NCBI RefSeq assembly: GCF_041200025.1
Contig: NZ_CP165628.1
Coordinates: forward strand, 4,836,001 to 4,900,000
Source of the DNA: Rouxiella sp. WC2420
Lineage (GTDB): Bacteria > Pseudomonadota > Gammaproteobacteria > Enterobacterales > Enterobacteriaceae
DNA length: 64,000 bases
Direction of reading: 5' to 3'
Under the pieces are notes generated by a model. That model saw only the letters and a program-made list of their open reading frames with translations, did no database searches and was not told where the DNA came from. Shown in pieces: positions 1 through 9,659 of the stretch (position 1 is its first letter; each line of letters opens with the position of its first letter). The position numbers and the translations under genes were made by a program.

Positions 1-482
1 CAAAAGATATTCAGCATTTTACCGGCAGAATGACATTAAAACTGCTGCTGGCGACCCTGCTTATCACACCGATTATTCGCTACGGCAAACAGCCGCTCTT
101 AATTCGCGTCAGGCGACTGGTGGGCCTGTGGTGCTTTGCCTGGGCAACAATTCACCTGCTGAGTTATTCATTCCTTGAGCTAGGGATTGATAATCTGAGG
201 CTGTTGGGCAGCGAGCTGATTTCACGCCCTTATCTGACGCTGGGTATCATTAGCTGGATAATTTTGTTAGTTTTAGCCGCAACGTCGACGCTTTGTTCAC
301 AGCGTAAGTTGGGTAGAAAATGGCAGACCCTGCATAACGGTATCTATATTGTTGCGATTTTGGCCCCGATTCACTATTTATGGTCAGTTAAGACTTTTTC
401 GCCACAACCGTTCATTTACGCGCTAATTGCCGCGATCTTGCTGGCACTTCGCTACAAGAAATTTCGTCAGTGGTTTCGGTAA
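1..482 (+). CDS. msrQ: MsrQ, heme membrane subunit of the MsrPQ methionine sulfoxide reductase (5' end cut off)
   Basis: MsrQ is the inner-membrane heme protein that passes electrons to the periplasmic molybdoenzyme MsrP, which repairs oxidised methionine in envelope proteins. The reading frame is open from base 3 and ends at a TAA. The residues before the first internal ATG (at 30) read KDIQHFTGR, the known enterobacterial MsrQ sequence, so that ATG is not the start and the real N-terminus lies upstream of the window. The visible part is hydrophobic with several membrane segments and ends in a basic tail ([11 protein letters not shown]). In E. coli msrQ lies upstream of aroQ-accBC, as here. 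Confidence 0.93.
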   Translation, partial: KDIQHFTGRMTLKLLLATLLITPIIRYGKQPLLIRVRRLVGLWCFAWATIHLLSYSFLELGIDNLRLLGSELISRPYLTLGIISWIILLVLAATSTLCSQRKLGRKWQTLHNGIYIVAILAPIHYLWSVKTFSPQPFIYALIAAILLALRYKKFRQWFR

Positions 483-525
483 TCGCCGAAAACTCGCAGG
501 TTATTCCGCCAAACTCCCCTTCTGT

Positions 526-550
526 AACCCTCAGTTTCAAACTGAGGGTT
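526..550. terminator. Inverted repeat after msrQ, possible terminator
   Basis: Two 12-base arms, AACCCTCAGTTT and AAACTGAGGGTT, are separated by a single base. It lies 44 bases after the msrQ stop and before aroQ. No clean T-run follows, so it may be a weak terminator or an mRNA-stabilising hairpin. Confidence 0.45.
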
Positions 551-720
551 GATAATCTTCGCTGATAAGACCAGTATTTGGCGGCTATTTCCCTCGATAT
601 GAATATAATGCAGCCTTTCCTAAGAAAAGTCTGGGTTGATTTGTTATGAAATAGGTGACAAATTGGCTTCGGCAAGGTATTTTCTTCGACCTCGTACTAA
701 TCGCAGGAGATAGGCTCACA

Positions 721-1173
721 ATGGCGCATAAGTTTGACATTTTGCTTCTCAACGGTCCCAACCTGAATTTATTGGGAACGCGTGAGCCAGAAACCTACGG
801 AAGTACCACGCTTAACGATATTGTTAAAGGTTTGGAACAGCAGGCTGCCGCAGCAAACGTTGCGTTAAGCCATCTGCAATCCAGCGCAGAGCACCTCCTG
901 ATTGACAGGATCCATCAGGCCCGGGGAAATACTGATTTTATTTTGATCAATCCCGCAGCCTTTACCCATACCAGCGTGGCGCTTCGTGATGCATTGCTGG
1001 CAGTGCAGATCCCGTTCATCGAGATCCACCTGTCCAACGTGCATGCTCGCGAGGCTTTTAGACACCATTCATATCTTTCCGATATCGCGGTGGGCGTTAT
1101 CTGTGGACTTGGCGCAGATGGCTACCATTTTGCTTTACAGGCAGCGGTTAACCGCTTGTCAAAATCCAATTAA
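721..1173 (+). CDS. aroQ: 3-dehydroquinate dehydratase, type II
   Basis: Catalyses 3-dehydroquinate to 3-dehydroshikimate in the shikimate pathway, as a cytosolic dodecamer in this family. The 150-residue length and the N-terminal motif [17 protein letters not shown] are diagnostic of type II enzymes; Tyr26 in that motif is the expected catalytic tyrosine, and the later IEIHLSN segment binds substrate. The ATG at 721 follows AGGAGA and gives the usual [12 protein letters not shown] start. The frame is open upstream to 655, but that extension has no family support. It stands 30 bases before accB, in the conserved aroQ-accBC order. Confidence 0.96.
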   Translation: MAHKFDILLLNGPNLNLLGTREPETYGSTTLNDIVKGLEQQAAAANVALSHLQSSAEHLLIDRIHQARGNTDFILINPAAFTHTSVALRDALLAVQIPFIEIHLSNVHAREAFRHHSYLSDIAVGVICGLGADGYHFALQAAVNRLSKSN

Positions 1174-1203
1174 TTACTTCGCATAGAGTACGGAATCACA
1201 CCC

Positions 1204-1665
1204 ATGGATATTCGTAAAATCAAAAAACTGATCGAACTGGTTGAAGAATCAGGCATTTCTGAACTGGAAATTTCTGAAGGTGAAGAATCAGTACGCATCA
1301 GCCGCGCAGCACCACAACAAGCTTACCCAATGATGCAACAGGCTTACGCCATGCCTGCTCCACAGCAGCCTCTGGCTGCAGCTGTTGCCCCTGCGGCAGC
1401 GTCTGAAGCAGCTGCACCTGCTGCTATCAGTGGTCACATCGTTCGTTCGCCAATGGTAGGGACTTTCTACCGCACGCCAAGCCCAGATGCCAAAGCATTC
1501 ATCGAAGTGGGTCAACGCGTCAACGTGGGCGACACTCTGTGCATCGTTGAAGCAATGAAAATGATGAACCAGATCGAAGCTGACAAATCTGGCGTGGTTA
1601 AAGCCATTCTGATTGAAAGCGGCCAACCGGTTGAGTTCGACGAGCCGCTGGTCGTCATCGAATAA
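1204..1665 (+). CDS. accB: Biotin carboxyl carrier protein of acetyl-CoA carboxylase
   Basis: Carries the biotin that AccC carboxylates and AccA/D uses to make malonyl-CoA, the first committed step of fatty acid synthesis. The order is an N-terminal helix region, an Ala/Pro/Gln-rich flexible linker (about residues 35-75), then the biotinyl domain with the EAMKM signature, in which Lys119 is the biotinylated residue. Length (153) is normal. It lies 11 bases before accC in one operon. In E. coli AccB represses its own operon; no site for that was identified here. Confidence 0.98.
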   Translation: MDIRKIKKLIELVEESGISELEISEGEESVRISRAAPQQAYPMMQQAYAMPAPQQPLAAAVAPAAASEAAAPAAISGHIVRSPMVGTFYRTPSPDAKAFIEVGQRVNVGDTLCIVEAMKMMNQIEADKSGVVKAILIESGQPVEFDEPLVVIE

Positions 1666-1676
1666 CGAGGCGTACC

Positions 1677-3020
1677 ATGGATAAAATTGTAATCGCTAAC
1701 CGCGGCGAGATTGCCCTGCGCATTTTGCGTGCCTGTAAAGAACTGGGCATCAAAACCGTTGCTGTGCACTCTACCGCCGACCGCGACCTGAAACACGTGC
1801 TGCTGGCAGACGAAACTGTCTGTATCGGGCCTGCACCTTCAGTCAAAAGCTATTTGAATATCCCGGCGATCATCTCTGCGGCTGAAATCACTGGCGCAGT
1901 GGCTATCCATCCCGGATACGGCTTCCTGTCCGAAAATGCTGATTTTGCTGAACAAGTCGAGCGTTCAGGCTTTATCTTCATCGGCCCGAGAGCTGAAACT
2001 ATTCGCCTGATGGGTGACAAAGTTTCTGCAATCAACGCGATGAAAAAAGCTGGCGTACCTTGCGTTCCCGGCTCCGACGGTCCTTTGACCGATGATATGG
2101 AAAAAAACCGTGCTTTCGGTAAGCGCATCGGTTATCCGGTCATCATCAAAGCGTCCGGCGGCGGCGGCGGTCGCGGTATGCGCGTTGTTCGCGCAGAGAA
2201 AGATCTGGAACAGTCCATCAACATGACGCGTGCTGAAGCCAAAGCGGCTTTCAACAACGACATGGTTTACATGGAAAAATACCTGGAAAACCCACGCCAT
2301 ATCGAAATTCAGGTATTGGCTGACGGTCAGGGCAGCGCAATCTATCTGGCTGAACGTGACTGCTCCATGCAGCGTCGTCACCAGAAAGTTGTCGAAGAAG
2401 CGCCAGCGCCAGGCATCACTGCCGAAATGCGTCGCTACATCGGCGAACGTTGTTCTAAAGCCTGTGTAGACATCGGCTACCGTGGCGCAGGGACTTTCGA
2501 ATTCCTGTACGAAAACGGCGAGTTTTATTTCATCGAAATGAACACCCGTATTCAGGTTGAGCATCCGGTTACCGAGATGATCACCGGCGTTGATTTGATC
2601 AAAGAACAGCTGCGCATTGCCGCTGGCCAACCTTTGTCAATCAAGCAGGACGAAGTACGTATTCAGGGACACGCTGTTGAATGTCGTATCAACGCCGAAG
2701 ACCCGAATACCTTCCTGCCAAGCCCAGGTAAAATCACACGTTTCCATGCTCCTGGTGGTTTCGGCGTGCGCTGGGAATCTCATATCTACGCTGGCTATAC
2801 CGTGCCTCCGTACTATGATTCCATGATCGGTAAACTGATCACTTACGGCGAAAACCGCGATGTGGCGATTTCCCGTATGAAAAATGCGCTGGCCGAGCTG
2901 ATTATCGATGGCATCAAAACCAACGTTGATCTGCAACTGCGCATTATGAACGACGAGAACTTCCAGAACGGTGGCACCAACATCCACTATCTCGAGAAGA
3001 AACTCGGCTTGCAGGAATAA
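1677..3020 (+). CDS. accC: Biotin carboxylase subunit of acetyl-CoA carboxylase
   Basis: ATP-dependent carboxylation of the biotin on AccB. The 447-residue protein has the biotin carboxylase N-domain ([13 protein letters not shown]), an ATP-grasp domain with the glycine-rich loop [11 protein letters not shown], the [16 protein letters not shown] active-site segment and the C-terminal biotin carboxylase domain. It is full length and immediately follows accB; a strong terminator follows. A 221-codon open frame on the opposite strand is only a codon-usage shadow. Confidence 0.98.
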   Translation: MDKIVIANRGEIALRILRACKELGIKTVAVHSTADRDLKHVLLADETVCIGPAPSVKSYLNIPAIISAAEITGAVAIHPGYGFLSENADFAEQVERSGFIFIGPRAETIRLMGDKVSAINAMKKAGVPCVPGSDGPLTDDMEKNRAFGKRIGYPVIIKASGGGGGRGMRVVRAEKDLEQSINMTRAEAKAAFNNDMVYMEKYLENPRHIEIQVLADGQGSAIYLAERDCSMQRRHQKVVEEAPAPGITAEMRRYIGERCSKACVDIGYRGAGTFEFLYENGEFYFIEMNTRIQVEHPVTEMITGVDLIKEQLRIAAGQPLSIKQDEVRIQGHAVECRINAEDPNTFLPSPGKITRFHAPGGFGVRWESHIYAGYTVPPYYDSMIGKLITYGENRDVAISRMKNALAELIIDGIKTNVDLQLRIMNDENFQNGGTNIHYLEKKLGLQE

Positions 3021-3086
3021 GCATTCTGCAACTATAAAATCCTTAATCCTTGACCTTGTAGCAATGCAGCAAGGGTGTAAGGTGAC

Positions 3087-3112
3087 AAGGCCGGATAATC
3101 CGGCCTTTTTTC
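3087..3112 (+). terminator. Rho-independent terminator of the accBC operon
   Basis: Perfect 10-base arms AAGGCCGGAT and ATCCGGCCTT around a single A, followed directly by a run of Ts. It lies 66 bases after the accC stop. Confidence 0.88.
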
Positions 3113-3133
3113 GTTTCTGAGGAGTGCATGTGA

Positions 3134-3382
3134 ATGCATGTCGATAAACGCTTCTTACAGGCCAATCGAGAGGCACGCTGGGCTTTCGGCCTGACCATTG
3201 CCTATATGATTGCCTGGTCGCTGGCCGCCTATCTGCCCAACGATACTCAGGGCATCACTGGCCTTCCCCACTGGTTTGAAATGGCATGCCTGCTTATCCC
3301 GCTGATTTTTATCTTGCTTAGCTGGTTGATGGTGCGCGTTATTTATCGTGATATCCCGTTGGAGGATAATCATGCGGACTGA
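3134..3382 (+). CDS. yhdT: YhdT family small inner-membrane protein
   Basis: An 82-residue protein of unknown function with two clear membrane segments (about residues 15-35 and 50-72) and the family C-terminus IYRDIPLEDN. The ATG at 3134 follows GAGGAG; the ATG six bases earlier is followed at once by a stop codon. It overlaps the start of panF by 11 bases, so the two are translationally coupled. This fits the conserved yhdT-panF arrangement and suggests a link to the transporter, though none is proven. Confidence 0.92.
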   Translation: MHVDKRFLQANREARWAFGLTIAYMIAWSLAAYLPNDTQGITGLPHWFEMACLLIPLIFILLSWLMVRVIYRDIPLEDNHAD

Positions 3383-4844
3383 AGTTCTGCTGCCGCTGGT
3401 GGCTTATTTATTGCTGGTATTTGGCCTGTCGGTATTTGCCTATACTCGCCGCCAGCAGGGTAATTTTCTGACCGAATATTTCCTCGGTAATCGCTCAATG
3501 GGCGGTTTCGTGCTCGCCATGACGCTGACGGCGACCTACATCAGCGCCAGCTCGTTTATCGGCGGACCGGGTGCAGCCTATAAATACGGTCTGGGCTGGG
3601 TATTGCTGGCGATGATCCAGCTGCCGGCGATGTGGCTGTCGCTGGGCGTACTAGGCAAAAAGTTTGCGATTCTGGCCCGCCGCTATAATGCGGTTACTCT
3701 CAACGACATGCTCTATGCGCGCTACAAAAGCCGCCTGCTGGTATGGTTCGCCAGCCTGAGCCTGCTGGTGGCTTTCCTTGGGGCTATGACCGTACAGTTC
3801 GTTGGCGGTGCGCGCCTGCTTGAAACAGTGGCGGGCATTCCATACGATACCGGCCTGCTGATTTTTGGCGTCAGTATTGCGCTGTATACTTCGTTTGGCG
3901 GCTTCCGGGCCAGCGTGCTCAACGATGCAATGCAGGGTCTGGTCATGCTGCTCGGCACCGTTTTGCTGCTGGTGGCGGTTATCCACACTGCAGGCGGGTT
4001 GCACGCGGCGGTGGACAAACTGCAACATATTGACCCCAAACTGGTATCGGTTACGGGCGCAGATAACGTGCTGTCACTGCCGTTTATGGCCTCATTCTGG
4101 GTGCTGGTGTGCTTTGGCGTAATTGGCCTGCCGCACACTGCCGTGCGCTGTATTTCTTATCGCGACAGCAAGGCGGTGCACCGTGGCATCGTGATCGGTA
4201 CTCTGGTGATTGCAGTGCTGATGTTTGGCATGCATCTGGCTGGTGCGTTAGGTCGCGCGATCCTCCCGGACCTTAAGATCCCCGATCAAGTGATCCCGAC
4301 CCTGATGATCACCGTGCTGCCACCTTTTGCCGCAGGGATCTTCCTCGCCGCGCCAATGGCCGCCATTATGTCGACCATCAATGCGCAGCTGTTACAGTCT
4401 TCGGCTACCATCGTTAAAGACCTCTACCTTGGCGTGCGACCGGCTCAGTTGCGCAATGAGCGCCGGCTAAAACGCTTCTCAAGCCTGGCGACGCTAGTCA
4501 TTGGCCTGCTGGTAGTTTTTGCCGCCTGGCATCCGCCACAGATGATTATCTGGCTTAATCTGCTGGCCTTTGGTGGATTAGAAGCGGTCTTCCTCTGGCC
4601 GCTGGTACTGGGGCTTTACTGGGAGCGTGCCAACGCTGTCGGTGCGCTGTCCTCAATGATCACTGGCGCGGTTTGTTATACCCTATTGGCCACTATTGAC
4701 CTGCACATCGCAGGTTTACATCCGATTGTTCCGTCATTGCTGCTCAGCCTGCTGGCATTTTTCATCGGCAATCGACTGGGCGAAATCAGACAAAACAAAT
4801 TGTTAGAAGAGAATGGCTATGCCTTGGATCCAACTGAAAATTAA
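3372..4844 (+). CDS. panF: Sodium/pantothenate symporter
   Basis: Imports pantothenate (vitamin B5) with Na+ for coenzyme A synthesis. It belongs to the solute:sodium symporter family with about 12-13 membrane helices. The segments [20 protein letters not shown] and [16 protein letters not shown] are nearly identical to E. coli PanF. The start was placed at 3372 ([14 protein letters not shown]), matching the family; the frame is open 24 bases further upstream but that extension is inside yhdT. The 3' end overlaps prmA by 26 bases. Confidence 0.96.
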   Translation: MRTEVLLPLVAYLLLVFGLSVFAYTRRQQGNFLTEYFLGNRSMGGFVLAMTLTATYISASSFIGGPGAAYKYGLGWVLLAMIQLPAMWLSLGVLGKKFAILARRYNAVTLNDMLYARYKSRLLVWFASLSLLVAFLGAMTVQFVGGARLLETVAGIPYDTGLLIFGVSIALYTSFGGFRASVLNDAMQGLVMLLGTVLLLVAVIHTAGGLHAAVDKLQHIDPKLVSVTGADNVLSLPFMASFWVLVCFGVIGLPHTAVRCISYRDSKAVHRGIVIGTLVIAVLMFGMHLAGALGRAILPDLKIPDQVIPTLMITVLPPFAAGIFLAAPMAAIMSTINAQLLQSSATIVKDLYLGVRPAQLRNERRLKRFSSLATLVIGLLVVFAAWHPPQMIIWLNLLAFGGLEAVFLWPLVLGLYWERANAVGALSSMITGAVCYTLLATIDLHIAGLHPIVPSLLLSLLAFFIGNRLGEIRQNKLLEENGYALDPTEN

Positions 4845-5703
4845 TACCAACGCTCAGGACGCAGAAACGCTCAGCGATGCCCTGACCGAAAGCGGCGCGG
4901 TGTCTGTGACTTTCCTCGATACCCATGATAATCCGGTATTCGAACCGCTGCCGGGCGAAACCTTGCTGTGGGGCGATACCGATGCCATCGGCCTGTATGA
5001 TGCCGAAACAGATATGGAAATGGTGGTGGCGATTCTGGAAAACGAACCGCTGCTGGGTAAAGGCTTTGCGCACAAAATCGAACAGCTGGAAGACAAAGAT
5101 TGGGAACGCGAGTGGATGGATAACTTCCACCCGATGCGTTTTGGCGAGCGCCTATGGATTTGCCCAAGCTGGCGCGACGTGCCGGATCCGACCGCGGTTA
5201 ACGTAATGCTCGACCCTGGTCTGGCCTTTGGTACCGGCACGCATCCGACTACCGCGATGTGCCTGCAATGGCTCGACGGACTGGACCTCGAAGGCAAAAC
5301 GGTAATCGACTTCGGCTGTGGTTCAGGCATTTTGGCAATTGCCGCACTAAAGCTCGGCGCTGCTCAGGCTATCGGTATCGATATCGATCCGCAGGCTATT
5401 CAGGCAAGTCGCGACAACGCGCAACGTAACGGTGTCTCAGAGCGTTTGTCACTGTATCTGCCTCAGGACCAGCCCGACAATCTTTCCGCCTATGTGGTGG
5501 TGGCCAACATCCTTGCTGGCCCTCTGCGCGAGCTGGCACCGCTAATCAGCGTGCTTCCGGTAACCGGAGGTCATCTTGGCCTTTCCGGCGTTCTGGCGAG
5601 TCAGGCAGCGGGCGTGGCTGAAGCTTACCAGAATACATTCACTCTGGACCCGGTGGCCGAGAAAGAAGAATGGTGCCGTATTACCGGCGTTAAAAAAGCC
5701 TGA
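4819..5703 (+). CDS. prmA: Ribosomal protein L11 methyltransferase
   Basis: SAM-dependent enzyme that trimethylates ribosomal protein L11. The N-terminal substrate-recognition domain is followed by a class I methyltransferase domain with the SAM motif [20 protein letters not shown] and the catalytic-region motif NILAGPL. The start at 4819 (MPWIQLK) matches the family; an ATG two codons upstream is also possible. It lies inside the 3' end of panF, so expression is probably coupled. Length (294) is normal. Confidence 0.97.
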   Translation: MPWIQLKINTNAQDAETLSDALTESGAVSVTFLDTHDNPVFEPLPGETLLWGDTDAIGLYDAETDMEMVVAILENEPLLGKGFAHKIEQLEDKDWEREWMDNFHPMRFGERLWICPSWRDVPDPTAVNVMLDPGLAFGTGTHPTTAMCLQWLDGLDLEGKTVIDFGCGSGILAIAALKLGAAQAIGIDIDPQAIQASRDNAQRNGVSERLSLYLPQDQPDNLSAYVVVANILAGPLRELAPLISVLPVTGGHLGLSGVLASQAAGVAEAYQNTFTLDPVAEKEEWCRITGVKKA

Positions 5704-5715
5704 TTTTCTGCCTGG

Positions 5716-5743
5716 CAGCAAGGGGAGCCGGTCCCCCTTGCTG
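5716..5743. terminator. Hairpin after prmA, probable terminator
   Basis: Perfect 10-base arms CAGCAAGGGG and CCCCTTGCTG with an 8-base loop, 12 bases after the prmA stop. Only a short T stretch follows, so termination may be incomplete. Confidence 0.6.
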
Positions 5744-6063
5744 TTACATCGCTATCTTCATACCCTCTTTAACCAATTTTGCATCTCTGACAGTTAACAA
5801 TTTTGACCAGACATTGGTTATTTTTTAACAAAAATGCGGTACGTATCACGGAATTGACCCGGTTATTGCTACTTAAAAGCGCAATATTCCCCTTAGAATC
5901 CGCTGTTATATTGCCTTTAATCAGCGATAAGTAAGTAAATTATTGAAGCGCACAATTTGAGCATTAACTCATAAATTATTGTTTTTACTATAAAAAATAA
6001 TTATTAACATCATAATATTGATGCAAAGGTGCTTTTTCACGGCTAATTGGTTAAAGTTTGGCC
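5744..6063. other. AT-rich intergenic region upstream of the dusB-fis promoter
   Basis: About 320 bases with no gene. The part from about 5930 to 6020 is very rich in A and T tracts, as expected for an upstream promoter element and for Fis self-binding sites known upstream of E. coli fis. Individual Fis sites cannot be assigned safely by eye. Confidence 0.5.
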
Positions 6064-6092
6064 TTTCATATCCCGCGAAAAATGCGTAATAT
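6064..6092 (+). promoter_or_regulatory. dusB-fis promoter (sigma-70, stringent type)
   Basis: A -35 element TTTCAT (6064-6069), a 17-base spacer and a -10 element TAATAT (6087-6092) are followed by the GC-rich discriminator ACGCGCCC. This has the architecture of the E. coli fis promoter, which is controlled by growth rate, ppGpp and Fis itself. The match is by eye. Confidence 0.75.
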
Positions 6093-6129
6093 ACGCGCCC
6101 TTGCGGACTTCAGTATGGTCTTTCCTAGT

Positions 6130-7095
6130 ATGCGCATTGGACACCACCAGCTTACAAATTGCCTGATTGCCGCCCCAATGGCCGGTATTACAGACCGACC
6201 GTTTCGTGCCTTATGTCATTCAATGGGTGCTGGAATGGCAGTATCCGAAATGCTGTCCTCTAATCCAGAGGTCTGGCGTACGGATAAGTCGCGTTTGCGT
6301 ATGGTACATAGTGATGAGTCAGGGATACGCGCCGTGCAGATTGCCGGTTGTGACCCTGAAGATATGGCCGCCGCCGCCCGTATTAACGTGGAGGCCGGTG
6401 CTCAGATCATTGACATCAATATGGGTTGCCCAGCCAAGAAAGTGAACCGCAAACTGGCAGGCTCTGCGTTGCTACAGTACCCGGATCTGGTCGAACAGAT
6501 CCTCCGGTCAGTGGTTAACGCGGTTGATGTGCCGGTCACGTTGAAAATTCGTACTGGTTGGGATCCGGAAAACCGGAATTGTGTAAAGATTGCCCAATTG
6601 GCTGAAGACTGTGGTATTCAGGCCTTGACGATTCATGGCCGAACCCGTGCCTGCCTCTTTAATGGAGAAGCAGAGTACAACAGTATTCGGACAGTTAAGC
6701 AGAGTGTTTCCATTCCGATTATCGCGAATGGCGACATAACTGACCCGCATAAAGCCAGAGCGGTGCTCGACTACACTGGAGCTGATGCTCTGATGATAGG
6801 ACGTGCCGCTCAGGGGAGACCCTGGATCTTCCGGGAAATCCAGCATTATCTGGACACAGGGGAGCTGTTACCGCCGCCACCACTTGGGGAAGTACAGCGC
6901 TTGATGATAGGGCACGTACGGGAACTGCACGACTTTTATGGTCAAGGCAAAGGATTCCGTATCGCCCGTAAGCACGTCTCCTGGTATTTACAGGAACATG
7001 CCCCGAATGACCAGTTTCGGCGCTCCTTCAACGCCATAGAGGATGCCAGCGAACAGCTGGAGGCGTTGGAAGCATATTTCGAAAATCTTGCGTAA
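6130..7095 (+). CDS. dusB: tRNA-dihydrouridine synthase B
   Basis: Flavoenzyme that reduces uridines in the D-loop of tRNAs. The FMN-binding TIM barrel ([13 protein letters not shown]), the catalytic-cysteine motif [19 protein letters not shown] and the helical C-terminal domain are all present, in 321 residues. The start at 6130 ([10 protein letters not shown]) agrees with the family. A TTG at 6058 would add 24 residues but sits on the promoter elements. It is the first gene of the conserved dusB-fis operon, and translation of dusB is known in E. coli to support fis expression. Confidence 0.96.
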   Translation: MRIGHHQLTNCLIAAPMAGITDRPFRALCHSMGAGMAVSEMLSSNPEVWRTDKSRLRMVHSDESGIRAVQIAGCDPEDMAAAARINVEAGAQIIDINMGCPAKKVNRKLAGSALLQYPDLVEQILRSVVNAVDVPVTLKIRTGWDPENRNCVKIAQLAEDCGIQALTIHGRTRACLFNGEAEYNSIRTVKQSVSIPIIANGDITDPHKARAVLDYTGADALMIGRAAQGRPWIFREIQHYLDTGELLPPPPLGEVQRLMIGHVRELHDFYGQGKGFRIARKHVSWYLQEHAPNDQFRRSFNAIEDASEQLEALEAYFENLA

Positions 7096-7116
7096 CAAAA
7101 AAGAGCTGACAGAACT

Positions 7117-7413
7117 ATGTTCGAACAACGCGTGAATTCTGATGTACTGACCGTTTCTACCGTTAATTCTCAGGATCAGGTAACCCAAAAACCCCTGCGT
7201 GACTCGGTAAAACAAGCACTTAAGGGCTATTTTGCTCAACTGAACGGTCAAGACGTCAATGACCTGTATGAGCTGGTATTGGCTGAAGTTGAACAGCCAC
7301 TGCTGGACATGGTGATGCAGTACACCCGTGGCAACCAGACTCGTGCAGCCCTGATGATGGGTATCAACCGCGGTACTCTGCGTAAGAAACTGAAAAAATA
7401 CGGCATGAACTGA
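7117..7413 (+). CDS. fis: Fis, nucleoid-associated DNA-binding protein
   Basis: A 98-residue homodimeric DNA-bending protein that activates rRNA promoters and shapes the nucleoid in fast-growing cells. The sequence is almost identical to E. coli Fis over its whole length, including the C-terminal helix-turn-helix (about residues 73-94, [20 protein letters not shown]); one visible difference is KGYF in place of KNYF. It lies 21 bases after dusB and is followed by a strong terminator. Confidence 0.99.
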   Translation: MFEQRVNSDVLTVSTVNSQDQVTQKPLRDSVKQALKGYFAQLNGQDVNDLYELVLAEVEQPLLDMVMQYTRGNQTRAALMMGINRGTLRKKLKKYGMN

Positions 7414-7434
7414 TACTAATCAGTTAAGTGTTTG

Positions 7435-7474
7435 AAAAAAGGCGCCTTTATCGAAAGATAGGGCGCCTTTTTGT
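7435..7474 (+). terminator. Rho-independent terminator of dusB-fis
   Basis: Arms AAAAGGCGCC and GGCGCCTTTT flank an inner pairing (TATC/GATA) with a GAAA loop and are followed by Ts. The run of As before the stem means it could also work on the opposite strand for the convergent small gene. Confidence 0.87.
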
Positions 7475-7555
7475 TTTTGTTTGAGCATAAAAAAGAAAGG
7501 GGCAACGTATAATAACGATGCCCCGGTAATGATTTATTTACAGGAATATAAAAAA

Positions 7556-7756
7556 CTAATCGTGACGAACAGGTTCGTGACGTACTGGCATTTGGTGACG
7601 CGGCGCCGGGTGGTGGATCACACGATGCACCGGGTGATGAACAATGTGGCGCGGTGGCGGTGGACGATGACCTTCAGGGCCTTCGGCATGAGCGGTAGCT
7701 AAAACGGCATTGCTGGCCAGCACAGTAAAAATCATGGCTAAAGTTGTCTTCTTCAT
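7556..7756 (-). CDS. Small secreted His/Pro-rich protein
   Basis: Not recognised as a named family. The 66-residue product has a signal peptide (MKKTTLAMIFTVLASNAVLA, cleavage after about residue 24, ATAHA). It leaves a mature peptide of about 42 residues with about ten histidines in HH and RH pairs among prolines and arginines, a composition typical of metal-binding periplasmic peptides. The start at 7756 follows AAAGGA; the open frame continues 12 codons upstream but without signal-peptide logic. It is convergent with fis and monocistronic. Metal binding is inference from composition. Confidence 0.7.
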   Translation of the reverse strand: MKKTTLAMIFTVLASNAVLATAHAEGPEGHRPPPPRHIVHHPVHRVIHHPAPRHQMPVRHEPVRHD

Positions 7757-8266
7757 GGGTTTATCCTTTGAGTTATTTTGTTGTTGCAACATCTACAGCG
7801 AGGAATATCAACGACAGCATGAAGAACTCATACCCTGAAATATCCTAAAAAATCAGACCTTACGGTTTATTTACATTTAGAAGATAATTTCATTACCAGA
7901 TAGAAAGATCTTTTACAGCAACGCTATTTTTAATGATTAATCGTTAGCCTTTCAGCCCTCGTTTCTATTTACAAACAGACATAATCATCGCGCAAAATTC
8001 GCTCAAATTAGCATTATTCCCTCACCTATCGGCGGCTAAAGACGTGTTATACTGTTCTACAAGAGTCGAATTCGCCCGCCAATCGCCTACGCATAGCCTT
8101 TTAGCCCCGCGATCCCGCCTTTTAATGTAAAGATTCGAGAATTTGTGCTCTTTGCACAACTTATATTGCATTCGGTAGTCCGAATATTTGCAAACCAAGC
8201 ACGTATCGCGATTAAGCTTTTCCGTACGCGTTACCTAAATTCACTCATATTGATGATTGAAATTAC
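7757..8266. other. 510-base intergenic region with the lpxP promoter and long leader
   Basis: No coding frame was seen. The left part is the promoter side of the small His-rich gene, including its AAAGGA ribosome site. The right part holds a probable extended -10 promoter at 8045-8053 and about 200 bases of leader before lpxP. No small RNA gene could be supported. Confidence 0.5.
8045..8053 (+). promoter_or_regulatory. Extended -10 promoter for lpxP
   Basis: TGT immediately before TATACT forms an extended -10 element (TGn-TATACT). Transcription from about 8060 would give a leader of roughly 207 bases before the lpxP ATG. No good -35 element is evident, which fits an extended -10 promoter. 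Confidence 0.5.
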
Positions 8267-9190
8267 ATGACCGCTCCAACCCAAAGTTTTAAAAAGTCTT
8301 TTTTACGTCCCCGCTACTGGCTGACCTGGTTTGGCCTGGGCGTACTGTTTTTGCTGGTTCAGCTACCCTATCCGGTTTTATATCGTCTTGGCGTCTGGCT
8401 CGGCCGCACGTCCATGCGTTTTCTTAAACGCCGCGTTTCTATTACGCGCCGCAATTTAGAGCTGTGCTTTCCCGATATGCCCAGCGATGTCATTGAGCAA
8501 AAAATAGTTAAAAATTTCGAGTCTCTCGGCATGGGTCTGCTAGAAACGGGTATGGCCTGGTTCTGGTCCGATACCCGCGTCAAACGCTGGTTTGAAGTCA
8601 GCGGCCTAAACCATCTGAAAATGGCTCAGCAAGGCAATCAGGGCGTGTTGGTTATCGGCGTTCACTTTATGTCACTTGAACTTGGTGGCCGCGCTATGGG
8701 CCTCTGCCAGCCGATGATGGCGATGTATCGACCACACAACAACAAAGCGATGGAGTTTGTTCAAACCTGGGGTCGTCTGCGCTCGAACAAAGCGATGCTG
8801 GATCGCAAAGACTTACGCGGAATGGTTCACGCGCTTAAAAAGGGTGAAGCGGTCTGGTTTGCCCCAGATCAGGACTACGGCCCGCGCGGCAGCGTATTTG
8901 CTCCGCTGTTTGCTGTCGATCAAGCCGCAACGACCAGTGGAACGTTTATGCTGGCCCGTCTGGCAAAACCGGCGCTAGTTTCAGTTGTTCTGATCCGCAA
9001 AGACAAAGGCGCGGGTTATGACCTGGTTATCCAGCCTGCCCTCACCGGTTATCCAATCGATGATGAGTTGGCGGCAGCGGCGTATATGAACCGCGTTGTC
9101 GAAAAAGAAATCATGCGTGCGCCGGAGCAATACCTTTGGCTACACCGCCGCTTCAAAACTCGTCCTGAGGGCGCACCTTCGCTCTATTGA
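8267..9190 (+). CDS. lpxP: Kdo2-lipid IVA acyltransferase, LpxP/LpxL type
   Basis: Inner-membrane enzyme that adds a secondary acyl chain to Kdo2-lipid IVA; LpxP uses palmitoleoyl-ACP and is cold-induced in E. coli, while LpxL uses laurate. The 307-residue protein has one N-terminal membrane helix and the catalytic HX4E motif (H133-F-M-S-L-E138). Segments such as [34 protein letters not shown] and [10 protein letters not shown] are closer to LpxP than to LpxL, hence the symbol, but chain specificity cannot be read from sequence. It is monocistronic with its own terminator and a long leader. Confidence 0.85.
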   Translation: MTAPTQSFKKSFLRPRYWLTWFGLGVLFLLVQLPYPVLYRLGVWLGRTSMRFLKRRVSITRRNLELCFPDMPSDVIEQKIVKNFESLGMGLLETGMAWFWSDTRVKRWFEVSGLNHLKMAQQGNQGVLVIGVHFMSLELGGRAMGLCQPMMAMYRPHNNKAMEFVQTWGRLRSNKAMLDRKDLRGMVHALKKGEAVWFAPDQDYGPRGSVFAPLFAVDQAATTSGTFMLARLAKPALVSVVLIRKDKGAGYDLVIQPALTGYPIDDELAAAAYMNRVVEKEIMRAPEQYLWLHRRFKTRPEGAPSLY

Positions 9191-9211
9191 TTGAAAAACG
9201 CGCAAGCTATC

Positions 9212-9238
9212 AACCCGGCCATCGTGTCGGGTTTTTTT
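9212..9238 (+). terminator. Rho-independent terminator of lpxP
   Basis: Arms AACCCGG and TCGGGTT around ATCG-type loop sequence, followed by a run of seven or more Ts, 21 bases after the lpxP stop. Confidence 0.82.
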
Positions 9239-9404
9239 ATTTCCTTTTCCACCCTCCTTTTAATGTTGTGTGCAAATTTTTCACAATGTCTCTCATTACT
9301 TCTCATCAGATAAATCCTGTCACACTTATGATTCATTCATCGTAAAAATATTACCGCATGTTATTAAAATCATCGATTAGGTATCTAACTCCCCGAAATT
9401 TTGC

Positions 9405-9420
9405 AATGGTGCGCACCATT
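9405..9420. promoter_or_regulatory. 16-bp perfect palindrome, possible NtrC enhancer site
   Basis: AATGGTGC followed by GCACCATT is a perfect palindrome, flanked on both sides by TTGCA-type sequence. It contains both halves found in NtrC sites (GCACCA and TGGTGC), though in back-to-back rather than the usual facing order. It is centred about 120 bases upstream of the -24 element of the sigma-54 promoter, a normal enhancer distance. Confidence 0.45.
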
Positions 9421-9532
9421 TTGCAGCAAAGATGTTTACAGCGCCCTAAATTAGGTCAATAAATCTCCTGATGCAGATCAATGTTACTGTTCAATTACGT
9501 AACGGTACTTGATTGCTAAGCATTTTCAATGT

Positions 9533-9548
9533 TGGCACTCCCTTTGCT
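9533..9548 (+). promoter_or_regulatory. Sigma-54 promoter of the aap operon
   Basis: TGGCAC, five bases, then TTGCT, with exactly ten bases between GG (-24) and GC (-12), is a full consensus RpoN promoter. Transcription would begin near 9559, about 100 bases before aapJ. In E. coli the orthologous yhdWXYZ genes are part of the NtrC nitrogen-limitation response. Confidence 0.85.
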
Positions 9549-9659
9549 TTAGCCGTTTTGCTCGTACGATTCAGAGCAAAGGGCTTTGCCCCATAAACAG
9601 ACAGGGTGCTCCGGCACTCATAAAATAATAATTTTCGCTCTCGCCTCACAGGACGATTT

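Noticed and set aside
1965..2630. A 221-codon open frame antisense to accC
   Set aside because: It exactly mirrors the high-GC third positions of accC, has no ribosome site or family similarity, and accC is certain.
6058..6129. TTG start that would extend dusB by 24 residues
   Set aside because: It overlaps the -35 and -10 elements of the dusB-fis promoter, and the DusB family begins at the ATG at 6130.
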